Shown here: positions 45,103-53,388 of the stretch, in pieces | How the letters are laid out: each line of letters opens with the position of its first letter | Numbering within the stretch: position 1 is the stretch's first letter | DNA from: Alkaliphilus peptidifermentans DSM 18978 | GTDB lineage: Bacteria; Bacillota; Clostridia; Peptostreptococcales; Natronincolaceae | Direction: 5' to 3' | Length of the DNA stretch: 64,000 nt | Assembly (NCBI RefSeq): GCF_900101495.1 | Contig: NZ_FMUS01000001.1 | Span: forward strand, 62,001-126,000 | Notes under the pieces: model-generated | Seen by the model: only the letters and a program-made list of their open reading frames with translations | Databases searched by the model: none | Told to the model about the DNA's origin: nothing | Program-made: the position numbers and the translations under genes

Positions 45103-47101
45103 ACCCACATACCTCTCTATCCTTTTTATTAAATACAAGCTTTACCTTTGTACCTATGCCTTTCTTGCTATCTATTGTTATCTCTCCATCATTTTCTTTT
45201 ATATATTGATAGCATAGAGATAACCCCAGACCAGTTCCGTTAGACTTGGTTGTATAGAAGGGTTCTAGTATTTTATCTGCATCCTTCTCATCGATTCCTT
45301 TTCCATTATCGTTAATAACTAAATAAGTTTTATCTGAGGTTTCAAATCCACTTATTTCTATACTTCCATTGTCGGCTATAGATTCTGCACTATTTAAAAG
45401 TAAGTTTATTACCACCTGTTTTATTTGCTGCTTATCAGCATATATAGTTAAGCTGCTATCACAATTTATAGCAATATTAACACTATTTTTATCAAACTCA
45501 ACTTTAAAAAGCTCCACAGTATTGATAATCAATTCATTCAAAAGAAAGCTTTGTTTCTTCATTTTTTTAGGCTTTGCATAATCAAGCAAATCACTTATAA
45601 GGATGTTAAGTCTAGATATTTCTTGTGGAATTTGCAGTGATATATTGTCTCTAAATTTTCTGTTGTCATATTTAGTAGGTAAAAGTTCAATATAAGTTTT
45701 TATTGAAGTTAATGGGTTCCTAATTTCATGTGCAATGCCTGCAACTAACCTTCCTAAAGACTGCATTTTATCCTTTTGTGCCAATGAATCCCTTAGCTTT
45801 TTTTCTTCTGTAATATTTCTAAATGTCAGCACTCCCCCTTGATGCAATAAAAGGTTTCCTTCTAATGGAGATATTAAATAGCTATATATATATTCCCTTC
45901 CCCCTATATTGAAAACCCTCTCTTCCATACTGGAGCCCTTGTTATATTCAATACAATTATCAATATCCTCTTTATTGAAATATTCATTTAATCCAAGTTC
46001 CTGAAGGCTTTTACCTATAATTTCTGTTCTATTAATATTAAAGATGCTCTCAGCCATTGAGTTTAATGCTGTTACTCTGCACTGTTTATCAAAGGTAATT
46101 AAACCGACTCTTAAACTATCTATTATTTGTTGCTTAAATTCATCGCTATCTTTAATTATTTTCTGTTTGGTTTCTAGTTCTTTATTTATTAAGTCCAGTT
46201 CTTGAGTTCTAAGAATTACTTTTTTCTTCAGTGATTGGTTCCACTTAAAGGATATTAATATTATCGAACCAGTAACCAATAGTACTATAAATAATAAATT
46301 AGTAATATATTTAAGGTTTTTCCATGGAGGTACGTCTTCTTTTCCAAACCACTTTTCATATATTTTATTGTATGTTCCATTTTTCTTAAGCCTTTGAAGT
46401 CCGTCATTTAATTCTTTCAAAAGCTCTTCATTGCCTTTTTTTACAGCAATTCCATAATCAGTTTGATTTAATTCACCACCTACAATTTTCATATTATTTA
46501 GTTTTTTTTGTTTCATAATATGTAGGCCTGTTAATCTATTTCCAACAACAGCATCTATTCTGTTTGCTGTTAATTCACTAAATGCAACCTCTAAATCGGA
46601 AAAAAACATAACTTCAATTTCACCAATCTCTGCTAAAATATAGGCGGCAGCATCGCTTCTTTGAACTGCTACCTTCATCCCCATTAAATCCCTTAGCTGA
46701 GAAATATTTTCTGTATCTTTCTTAACAAAAATTACTGATGAATTTAGAAGGAAAGGAGTTGAAAAATTATAAATCTCTTCTCTTTGCTTATTGAAATTCA
46801 TACCCTGTACCGCATCTATCTCTTGGCTTTGCAAAGCTCTATGTGCCTGTAACCATTCCATAGGCTGAAGCTTTACTTCAACACCTAACTCTAAGGCTAA
46901 AGCCCGCATTAGATCCACATTAAATCCCCTGTATTCTCCATCATCATCTACAAACTCATAGGGAGGAAAATTTTTATCTCCTCCTATAATCAGCATGCGT
47001 TTATTATCGTTTACAGCCTCCGGTTTGTTTTCTGCATAAGCAAACTGAATCAAAGAACCAAGCATAATTATAATTAAAAGGAAAAAAGCTAATTTTTTCA
47101 A
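45080..47101 (-). CDS. Sensor histidine kinase with extracytoplasmic solute-binding domain
   Basis: A 673-residue kinase with a TTG start (AAAGGAAG upstream). After a signal peptide, residues about 30-255 form a family 3 periplasmic-binding-protein domain (FPPYEFVDDDGEYRGFNVDL, YGIAVKKGNEEL), then a membrane helix (about 265-287), a PAS domain (about 330-420), HisKA with AGIAHEIRNPLTS (His near 457), and HATPase with NLLLNSAES, DNGKGID and GTGLGLSL. The extracellular domain should sense the TRAP substrate or a related amino acid or acid. It is co-transcribed with the response regulator. Confidence 0.93.
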   Translation of the reverse strand: MKKLAFFLLIIIMLGSLIQFAYAENKPEAVNDNKRMLIIGGDKNFPPYEFVDDDGEYRGFNVDLMRALALELGVEVKLQPMEWLQAHRALQSQEIDAVQGMNFNKQREEIYNFSTPFLLNSSVIFVKKDTENISQLRDLMGMKVAVQRSDAAAYILAEIGEIEVMFFSDLEVAFSELTANRIDAVVGNRLTGLHIMKQKKLNNMKIVGGELNQTDYGIAVKKGNEELLKELNDGLQRLKKNGTYNKIYEKWFGKEDVPPWKNLKYITNLLFIVLLVTGSIILISFKWNQSLKKKVILRTQELDLINKELETKQKIIKDSDEFKQQIIDSLRVGLITFDKQCRVTALNSMAESIFNINRTEIIGKSLQELGLNEYFNKEDIDNCIEYNKGSSMEERVFNIGGREYIYSYLISPLEGNLLLHQGGVLTFRNITEEKKLRDSLAQKDKMQSLGRLVAGIAHEIRNPLTSIKTYIELLPTKYDNRKFRDNISLQIPQEISRLNILISDLLDYAKPKKMKKQSFLLNELIINTVELFKVEFDKNSVNIAINCDSSLTIYADKQQIKQVVINLLLNSAESIADNGSIEISGFETSDKTYLVINDNGKGIDEKDADKILEPFYTTKSNGTGLGLSLCYQYIKENDGEITIDSKKGIGTKVKLVFNKKDREVCGYEQSTYY

Positions 47102-47228
47102 TTTTTTCTTCCTTTCTTAATGGTTTTTAACTACAAATGCAGTTTCACCAACAGCATTGTCTTATTATTTCATAATTCGACAAATTTTGTATCATTTCCT
47201 GCTGTAGCTCTAATGTTTAAATAAGGAA

Positions 47229-47276
47229 AACCCACTGAGTGAATGTATAAATATTTACACATTAACATAGTGGGCT
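47229..47276 (-). terminator. Terminator after the 4,6-dehydratase gene
   Basis: On the minus strand AGCCCACT and AGTGGGTT bracket a long imperfect stem (inner TGTAAATATTTATACA pairing), followed by TTTTCC. It separates the dehydratase gene from the kinase gene. Confidence 0.65.
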
Positions 47277-47336
47277 ACTTTGTCCTTCATCTTTATTCAT
47301 CAGATGCTTTTACATTTTATATTTCACAAATACTAT

Positions 47337-49184
47337 CTAGCTGGTTCTTTTATATGTCGGTACCATCTTAACCATGTATTCTTTTATTTCTTCTCTATTT
47401 TCACCTATAAGTTCCTTTAAAATATCCAATTCCCTATGCAAGAGCTTTAGGTCTGTGAACACGGGTTTGCCGATGAATATTTTCTCATGCTTTGTTGACT
47501 CAAGCCCTTCTTCCTCCATTAAAAGCTCTTCATAAAGCTTTTCACCGGGTCTTAGTCCAGTTACTTTAATAGGCATATCAGTTTCAGGGTCGAAGCCAGA
47601 TAATCTGATTAAGTTTCTTGCTAAATCAATAATTTTGACTGGTTCTCCCATATCTAAAACAAATATTTCGCCACCCTTGGCCATTGCTCCGGCTTGAATA
47701 ACCAGCTGTACTGCTTCTGGAATTGTCATAAAATATCGGGTTACCTCCGGGTGTGTAACCGTAACAGGTCCACCTTCTGCAATCTGTCTACGGAAAAGAG
47801 GAATAACACTTCCATTACTACCTAATACATTTCCAAAGCGTACTGCAACAAATTCTGTTTTACTAATTATATTTAATGACTGTATTATCATTTCTGCAAC
47901 CCTTTTAGTTGCCCCCATTATATTGGTTGGATTAACAGCTTTATCGGTGGAAATTAAGACAAAGCGCTTTACTCCATATTCATGGGCACATTCTGCTACA
48001 TTTTTTGTACCAAAAACATTATTCTTAATTGCCTCCTGAGGATTATTTTCCATTAAAGGCACATGCTTATGGGCAGCTGCATGGAAAACCATTTCGGGAA
48101 GATATTGTTTAAAGATTTCTTCAATACGGGTTTTTTCCCTAACAGAAGCAATTAATACCTCCAGGTTTAAGTCTGGATACTTTCTTAATAATTCATTTTG
48201 AATATCATAGGCATTGTTTTCATAAATATCTAAAATTATTAGCTTTTTAGGATTAAAGCCTGCAATTTGTCGACAAAGCTCTGAACCTATTGAGCCACCA
48301 CCACCAGTTACCAGAACAATTCTATCCTGCAGATAATCACTTATCTCATCTAGGTCTACCTTTACAGGATCTCGTCCAAGTAAGTCTTCAATATCTACAT
48401 CTCTGATCTTTTTAATGCTTACCTGTCCATCGATTAGCTCATAGATGCCTGGTACGATCTTTAACCTACATTTGGTTTTACTACATTCTTCAACTATTTC
48501 TTTAATTTCTTTTTTACAAGAGGAAGGTATAGCTATAATGATTTCGTCAATCTTTTTAGCTTCTGCCACCTTTTTAATATGATATCTATCACCCAAAACA
48601 GGAACTCCATTAATTCTTGCCCCCAGCTTAGAATCATCGTCATCTATAATTGCAACAGCTTTACTATGTAGGTTATCATGGTTTTTAAGCTCCTTAATAA
48701 CTAAAGCCCCCGCCTGTCCTGCACCGATAATCATTACTCTTTTAAATTCTTTCCTCCTACCAAAGCTAAATAAAGAGTTTTCCTTTATGCCTCTAGTGGC
48801 TCTAATGCTAAGGCGCATACTACCAATTAAAATTACATCCATAATAAAGGCAAGTATGTAGATGCCCCTAGGGAGAACCTGCTGCGAAATAACCATGTAG
48901 GTTACAACACCGGCATTGGCTACGAAGGAGGTTAATACTATTTGAAAGAGTTCTTCTATACTTGCATATTTCCAAAGGTTTTTATACATGCCAAAAACAT
49001 AAAATATAAATATTTTAAGCATTGTTAATGAAAATATATTATCTTTATACACATCCCAATAGGGGGATGCAATTCCTGTGTTAAAAGCTCCATCAAAACG
49101 TAAATAGAAGGCAAGAAATATTGCTAGATTAACAAGAATGACGTCACAAGCAATAAGGAAAACCCCTATCATTTTCTTTTTCAT
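47337..49184 (-). CDS. Membrane-bound UDP-sugar 4,6-dehydratase-like protein (PglF/CapD type)
   Basis: A 615-residue protein with four membrane helices (about residues 5-125), a Rossmann-like CoA-binding domain (GAGQAGALVIKEL near 152) and an SDR domain with VTGGGGSIGSELCRQI near 290 and the active-site region STDKAVNPTNIMGATKR near 408. Enzymes of this build convert UDP-GlcNAc to the 4-keto-6-deoxy sugar that starts bacillosamine-type or QuiNAc synthesis. GGTGGTG precedes the ATG. Exact stereochemistry (inverting or retaining) is not decided by what I can see. Confidence 0.88.
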   Translation of the reverse strand: MKKKMIGVFLIACDVILVNLAIFLAFYLRFDGAFNTGIASPYWDVYKDNIFSLTMLKIFIFYVFGMYKNLWKYASIEELFQIVLTSFVANAGVVTYMVISQQVLPRGIYILAFIMDVILIGSMRLSIRATRGIKENSLFSFGRRKEFKRVMIIGAGQAGALVIKELKNHDNLHSKAVAIIDDDDSKLGARINGVPVLGDRYHIKKVAEAKKIDEIIIAIPSSCKKEIKEIVEECSKTKCRLKIVPGIYELIDGQVSIKKIRDVDIEDLLGRDPVKVDLDEISDYLQDRIVLVTGGGGSIGSELCRQIAGFNPKKLIILDIYENNAYDIQNELLRKYPDLNLEVLIASVREKTRIEEIFKQYLPEMVFHAAAHKHVPLMENNPQEAIKNNVFGTKNVAECAHEYGVKRFVLISTDKAVNPTNIMGATKRVAEMIIQSLNIISKTEFVAVRFGNVLGSNGSVIPLFRRQIAEGGPVTVTHPEVTRYFMTIPEAVQLVIQAGAMAKGGEIFVLDMGEPVKIIDLARNLIRLSGFDPETDMPIKVTGLRPGEKLYEELLMEEEGLESTKHEKIFIGKPVFTDLKLLHRELDILKELIGENREEIKEYMVKMVPTYKRTS

Positions 49185-49307
49185 ATATTCACCACCAAAG
49201 CTTTATAATTAATATTTTTATATGTAAATGCATCTGTACTATAAATATTATATCATCAAAATACATTTAACAATAGCTTTTTAAGGTTACAAAAGTATTA
49301 CATGAAA

Positions 49308-49793
49308 TTATAGATCAAATTTAACCTTCCTTCTTCTCATCAATAAACCAGCAATACAATATATGCCAATACCAATAGCAGCGCCTGAACTATCAATTAA
49401 TACATCTCTAAGCTCGCCACTGCGGCCTGGGACATATATCTGATGTATTTCATCGCTAATGGCATAAAGGACACAAATTAATAAAGCTAAAGCAAAGCCT
49501 TTAGCTCCCTTTATGCCACTTTTTCCAACTGCATTTATAGTAAGCATTCCTAAAATGAGATATGCAAAGAAATGAGCATTTTTTCTTATTAAGAAATGTA
49601 ACCTTGATATATCCAGCCTTTCAGCTCTATTTGGGGAAACCCGTTCAACCGTCTCCACAACAGTATCTACTACACCTTTACTTAGCTCTCTAGATTGGGC
49701 AGCAGGCTGGGCTGAAAGATGGAATATTAACCCCATCCATAGGATGACTGTTGTCCAGGAGAGTACTAAAATTGATTTTTTACTAATAGTCAT
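49308..49793 (-). CDS. VanZ-family membrane protein
   Basis: A 161-residue protein with four membrane helices. The family pattern is present: FHLSAQPAAQSRELSKG, IRKNAHFFAYLILG, and YAISDEIHQIYVPGRSGELRDVLIDSSGAAIG across a segment near residue 110-140. VanZ members are linked to low-level teicoplanin resistance and to envelope genes, without a proven mechanism. It is 21 nt downstream of the second DUF368 gene, forming a probable operon. Confidence 0.85.
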   Translation of the reverse strand: MTISKKSILVLSWTTVILWMGLIFHLSAQPAAQSRELSKGVVDTVVETVERVSPNRAERLDISRLHFLIRKNAHFFAYLILGMLTINAVGKSGIKGAKGFALALLICVLYAISDEIHQIYVPGRSGELRDVLIDSSGAAIGIGIYCIAGLLMRRRKVKFDL

Positions 49794-49814
49794 AATCTGT
49801 TCCTTTTCTTCTCT

Positions 49815-50606
49815 TTATTTATACTTAAAATTCCCCCACTTAAATACTATAGCCCCTCCTAAAATAAAGGTAATAATAGTTAACACTCCTATTTCACTGG
49901 GAAAGAGCAGTCGCGATGAGCCTAAAATTAAGCCTGAAAAAAAGTATAGAATCTGAGACTGATATTTTGAAAATAGAGTATTTAATACCTTTGCTAAAAT
50001 AAACACTCCAAAAAATGCACCTATAACAAAAATTAAAAGATTAGCGATTTGTATTTCTTTTATCAACAAAAGCATTTCTTCATATATTCCCAATACTATT
50101 AAAACAGCACTCCCGGATATACCTGGAATCATCATTGTACTACTGGAGATAAAACCAGCCAAAAAAGTATTCCCTATAGATAAGCTTCCACCCTCCATTA
50201 AGGGAGGCATGCTTACTAAACTTAAGGATACTACTCCACCGAAAATCAATAATAGCAAATTTACAACACTATTGCCGTTACTGCGTTTTAGTACAAAGGG
50301 AATAGACATTAAAAGACATCCTAAAATAAAGGTATAGGTGGGATCCCTATATACCTGAAATAAATATGAGAGAATAGTCCCCCCCATAAATACTCCTATC
50401 ACTACACCAAACCCCATAGTGAGATATGGCTTAAAGTGAAGCTCTAATATATCCTTTATTAATCTTTCATATATACCAAAAATAACTAAAATTGTTCCGC
50501 CACTCATGCCGGGAATTATAATTCCTATACCTAAAATAATACCTTTAATAAGCAGCAGTGCTTGATCCTTACTTGTTCTTTTAACTCCTTTAACTGTCTT
50601 TTCCAT
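49815..50606 (-). CDS. DUF368 membrane protein, PopT-type, second copy
   Basis: A 263-residue paralogue of the protein at 21645. Both DUF368 repeats are visible (IPGMSGGTILVIFGIYERLI and IPGISGSAVLIVLGIYEEML). By family it should recycle undecaprenyl phosphate to the inner leaflet. AGGAGGATAT precedes the ATG. It leads an operon with vanZ and lies near UDP-sugar and lipid-linked glycan genes, which fits carrier-lipid recycling. Confidence 0.86.
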   Translation of the reverse strand: MEKTVKGVKRTSKDQALLLIKGIILGIGIIIPGMSGGTILVIFGIYERLIKDILELHFKPYLTMGFGVVIGVFMGGTILSYLFQVYRDPTYTFILGCLLMSIPFVLKRSNGNSVVNLLLLIFGGVVSLSLVSMPPLMEGGSLSIGNTFLAGFISSSTMMIPGISGSAVLIVLGIYEEMLLLIKEIQIANLLIFVIGAFFGVFILAKVLNTLFSKYQSQILYFFSGLILGSSRLLFPSEIGVLTIITFILGGAIVFKWGNFKYK

Positions 50607-50652
50607 TTAATATCCTCCTGCTGCATTGGCGTAGTGTTAAACATGTAATTCT

Positions 50653-51411
50653 TCATAATCTTCTTATTACCCCAAAACTAATTCCTGTTAGTCTTTCAAT
50701 TTGTCTTATTGATAATCCTTTATTTTTAAATTGCTTAATTAACTCATTTCTCTTTTCACTTTCAAAATTCTGAATTTCATTTAAATCTATAACATCTGCT
50801 GTTTTTTTTATTATTTCTGTTGCTTCTATATCATTCAATCTAATTTGTTCGTAATAATCCAAACACTTATCATTATTTTTTTGTGCATGAAAGCTTTCAA
50901 ATAATGGTATTGCTCTTTTTTTATCCCTCGAAAATAGAGTTAACACATATTTTGTTTCACAAAGCTCTTCTCCTTCTATGTACTCCTTATAACTAGTCCA
51001 TAGATACTTTTTTATATCTTTTTCAATTCCTGCTTTAAGGGGATTTTGATGTATATACCTTAATACTGTTAAGAAGTAACTATCATCCTCTACCACTTCA
51101 CTTTTATATCTATCTTGAAATAGATGTCCTCTTCTTTTATATTTCCAGTTATACCAGTATACATATTTGGCTCCTATTCTTCGAAAAATAATACCTAAGT
51201 CTTCTTTCCCTTCTTTTATCAGTAAATGTATATGATTACTCATAAGACAGTAGGCATAAATTTCATAGCCGCTCTTTTCTTTATACTCTTTAATTATATC
51301 AAGTAATTTTCTATAGTCTTCATAATCTTCAAAGATTTTTTGTCCGTTTATTCCTCTTAACATTACATGGTATGTTCCTGTACTACTTTTATCTCTTGCC
51401 CTTCTTGGCAT
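50653..51411 (-). CDS. REP-associated tyrosine transposase (RAYT, IS200/IS605-like)
   Basis: A 252-residue Y1/HUH single-strand transposase. It begins MPRRARDKSSTGTYHVMLRG; the HUH motif lies in CLMSNHIHLLI, and GHLFQDRYKSEVV and LRYIHQNPLKAG are typical. A C-terminal extension of about 110 residues ends in an HTH-like IRQIERLTGISFGVIRR. AGAGGTG precedes the ATG at 51411. It is the only intact copy; decayed copies lie at 52887, 53849 and 55010, and REP-like hairpins accompany each. These proteins are thought to mobilise or process REP hairpins. Confidence 0.9.
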   Translation of the reverse strand: MPRRARDKSSTGTYHVMLRGINGQKIFEDYEDYRKLLDIIKEYKEKSGYEIYAYCLMSNHIHLLIKEGKEDLGIIFRRIGAKYVYWYNWKYKRRGHLFQDRYKSEVVEDDSYFLTVLRYIHQNPLKAGIEKDIKKYLWTSYKEYIEGEELCETKYVLTLFSRDKKRAIPLFESFHAQKNNDKCLDYYEQIRLNDIEATEIIKKTADVIDLNEIQNFESEKRNELIKQFKNKGLSIRQIERLTGISFGVIRRL

Positions 51412-51456
51412 AAAAATCACCTCTAGTTAAAATTAACATAAACTAAAGGTGATGTC

Positions 51457-51483
51457 AACACAAAAGAACCGTCCCTTTGTGTT
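51457..51483. repeat. REP-like hairpin next to the intact RAYT gene
   Basis: AACACAAA (51457-51464) and TTTGTGTT (51476-51483) enclose AGAACCGTCCC. It lies about 46 nt upstream of the RAYT start and is the best-formed copy in the window. Confidence 0.85.
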
Positions 51484-51489
51484 TGTGTT

Positions 51490-52215
51490 CTACACTTGAT
51501 TTTTAATATTATTAAGAAATTCATTAAAATACAATATATACTTCTGCTTTATGTGTTCATAAATCTCTAACGCTGTCTCTTCATCATAGGTATGGGAGGT
51601 TTGATTTCTATCTTGAAGCATCTGTAGCCATCCTTCACCATCTTCTATTATACCTTCCTTAAAGGATTCTTGAATTGCTTTTCTTGGACTGGTTCCTTCC
51701 AGGTTCCCATTATACTCCAAATAAGCCTTCATTAACTTCCAAGATAATTCATATGTAAATTCAAATCTCTGAATGGTGGCATCTATAACAATATCATCCT
51801 GGGTGTGATCTCTACTTAAACTATCATGTAGCTTTTTGATGGCTCTCTCCAAGTCATCTATTTTGTCTTTAATTTTATTAATATTCACAACAATCCCTCC
51901 CTCAGCATCTGAAGAAAATATAACCTTACCTTCTTTTATAATATCACTTTTAAGCTTGTTGTTACTAACTTTATCATAATCAATAATATCTAAGGTATAT
52001 ACTATATTTTGCTGTAAAAGCTCATCTTTAATTTGGTACAGCCTTAAATCATCTTTCCTAAACTTTATTGCAATATCTATATCAGAGCTTTTCTTATAAT
52101 CTCCTCTGGCCCTGGAGCCGAATAAAATGGCTTTTTCAACACATACTGAATATTTCTTTAATATGTTAATTATATGGTAAAAAGTTTTTTTGCTGAGTCC
52201 ATATCTCTCTGCCAT
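51490..52215 (-). CDS. Fused MNT nucleotidyltransferase and HI0074-type HEPN protein
   Basis: One 241-residue protein holds both halves that are separate genes at 35107-35837. Residues about 1-105 form the MNT domain with G-S-x10-D-x-D intact in GSRARGDYKKSSDIDI. Residues about 112-241 form the HEPN/HI0074 part with RFEFTYELSWKLMKAYLEYN, SPRKAIQESFKEGII and DRNQTSHTYDEE, where RNQTSH supplies R-x4-H. The order is the reverse of the two-gene operon. A short linker (SSDAEGGIVVN) joins them. GATGGAG precedes the ATG. The fusion would tie modifier and target in one chain. Confidence 0.87.
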   Translation of the reverse strand: MAERYGLSKKTFYHIINILKKYSVCVEKAILFGSRARGDYKKSSDIDIAIKFRKDDLRLYQIKDELLQQNIVYTLDIIDYDKVSNNKLKSDIIKEGKVIFSSDAEGGIVVNINKIKDKIDDLERAIKKLHDSLSRDHTQDDIVIDATIQRFEFTYELSWKLMKAYLEYNGNLEGTSPRKAIQESFKEGIIEDGEGWLQMLQDRNQTSHTYDEETALEIYEHIKQKYILYFNEFLNNIKNQV

Positions 52216-52336
52216 AGCTCCATCGCCTACCTTTCTCTATTCTTCTTATTGCTTTTCTATAACACATATTCTTTGCATATAGTATATCATTTTTATTCAA
52301 TTTCTAACAACAACAAAAACCCTCATCAACAAAGAT

Positions 52337-52371
52337 CCCTTTGATGAATCGAATTCTTCAAAGGGTTTTTT
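52337..52371 (+). other. Terminator-shaped hairpin facing the plus strand
   Basis: CCCTTTGA (52337-52344) pairs with TCAAAGGG (52358-52365), followed by TTTTTTCTT on the plus strand. No plus-strand gene ends here. An overlapping alternative pairing, TCATCAAC.AAAG with CTTTGATGA, is also possible. Confidence 0.5.
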
Positions 52372-52397
52372 CTTATTGAAGGTCATCATTGTCTTTA

Positions 52398-52736
52398 CTA
52401 TTTTCCACCTTTAATCACTTTTATTTCGACTTCATGCAGTTCTACCTTATTATTCAAATCAGTAATTATAGATTCTACCTGACAAAGCTTTTCTGTATTC
52501 TGCTTGTAGCCATCATATAGGGCTTTAAAATGATTATCCATTTTATTCTCAAGTCTTACTATATCTTGTTTAAGCTCGCTTTTCACTTCTTTAATCTCGC
52601 CTCTTATTTCTGTAATATCGCCTCTTATTTCTGTAATATCGCCTCTTATTTCCCTAATATCGCCTCTTACTTCTTTAAACCCCTTTTGCATCTCAAAATA
52701 CATTTTTTCCAGTAATCCAAAAATATTATCATCCAT
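52398..52736 (-). CDS. Small coiled-coil protein with heptad repeats
   Basis: A 112-residue, highly charged protein with a long predicted coiled coil. Residues about 20-52 hold a seven-residue unit E-I-R-G-D-I-T repeated three times (the last diverged), encoded by 21-nt DNA repeats around 52600-52680. The rest keeps a heptad pattern of hydrophobics. The ribosome site is weak. A 63-nt remnant of the same 5' end lies in the pseudogene at 53786, so the locus has been copied. Function unknown; tethering or assembly is conceivable. Confidence 0.65.
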   Translation of the reverse strand: MDDNIFGLLEKMYFEMQKGFKEVRGDIREIRGDITEIRGDITEIRGEIKEVKSELKQDIVRLENKMDNHFKALYDGYKQNTEKLCQVESIITDLNNKVELHEVEIKVIKGGK

Positions 52737-52886
52737 TACACTTACCCCTGTTTCCCATTCTCTTTATAGCTACATTATATCATTAGTATAAGTCTGGTTA
52801 CAATAATAATAGTCCTTTAGGATTTACTGTATAATAATGCTATGACAGGACTCTAAATACTCCATTTGTCAAAGTCATGACAGCAA

Positions 52887-52967
52887 AAAGATTTTTTGTC
52901 CGTTTATTCCTCTTAACATTACATGGTATATTCCTGTACTGCTTTTATCTCTTGCTCTTCTTGGCAT
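52887..52967 (-). pseudogene. RAYT 5' fragment, 27 codons
   Basis: Reading from an ATG at 52967, the sequence gives MPRRARDKSSTGIYHVMLRG and continues to the QKIF of the intact protein with one substitution, then stops matching. The region upstream also matches the intact copy. The 324-nt interval 52737-53060 holds this remnant, its REP hairpin and nothing else I can support. Confidence 0.85.
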
Positions 52968-53014
52968 AAAAAATCACCTCTAGTTAAAATTAACATATAC
53001 TAAAGATGATGTCA

Positions 53015-53039
53015 ACACAAAAGAACCGTCCCCTTGTGT
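53015..53039. repeat. REP-like hairpin next to RAYT fragment
   Basis: ACACAA (53015-53020) and TTGTGT (53034-53039) enclose AAGAACCGTCCCC. It has the same loop core as the other elements and lies about 48 nt upstream of the fragment's start. Confidence 0.8.
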
Positions 53040-53060
53040 CCAAACATTTTCTTCAATAAC

Positions 53061-53261
53061 CTAGCTTTTATTCTCTTTTTTGATCTTCTCCATCAGTTTC
53101 AACTGTTGTGCAATATAAATATATCTGTCCAATTCTTGGCTTATCTTTATTACTTCCTTTGTATTTCCTTGTTTTTCATATGCTTCATTTAGCTTTACTC
53201 TTAATACATTTACTCTACTTACTATATCTTCCTTGCTTTCAATTTTTAATAAATTTTTCAT
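53061..53261 (-). CDS. Spo0E-like aspartyl-phosphate phosphatase
   Basis: A 66-residue helical hairpin protein of the Spo0E family, which removes phosphate from Spo0A and so delays sporulation. The family motif is SQELDRYIYIAQ (about residues 44-55), with an upstream helix VNVLRVKLNEAYEKQG. TAGGAGTG precedes the ATG. Its presence supports a spore-forming host. It sits between REP debris and a divergently read XRE regulator gene. Confidence 0.88.
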   Translation of the reverse strand: MKNLLKIESKEDIVSRVNVLRVKLNEAYEKQGNTKEVIKISQELDRYIYIAQQLKLMEKIKKENKS

Positions 53262-53326
53262 ATAATTTCACTCCTAGAATACCATTATATGTCTTTGATT
53301 GCAAAAATGCAACTAATGGCAGTTAT

Positions 53327-53370
53327 AAATTAATCCTAAAATAGATAAAATTCTATTATAGGATTAATTT
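53327..53370. promoter_or_regulatory. 12-bp inverted repeat before the XRE regulator gene
   Basis: AAATTAATCCTA (53327-53338) and TAGGATTAATTT (53359-53370) are perfect inverted arms around 20 nt, ending just before the ribosome site GAAGGAG. It could be the regulator's own operator or a leader hairpin. Confidence 0.6.
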
Positions 53371-53388
53371 ATTGAAGGAGTGTTTATT

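Noticed and set aside
51457-51483. Rho-independent terminator
   Set aside because: It lacks a T-run, recurs with the same loop at several sites and sits upstream, not downstream, of the RAYT start.
52600-52680. CRISPR-like regular repeats
   Set aside because: The 21-nt units abut, are in frame and encode heptads of a coiled coil.
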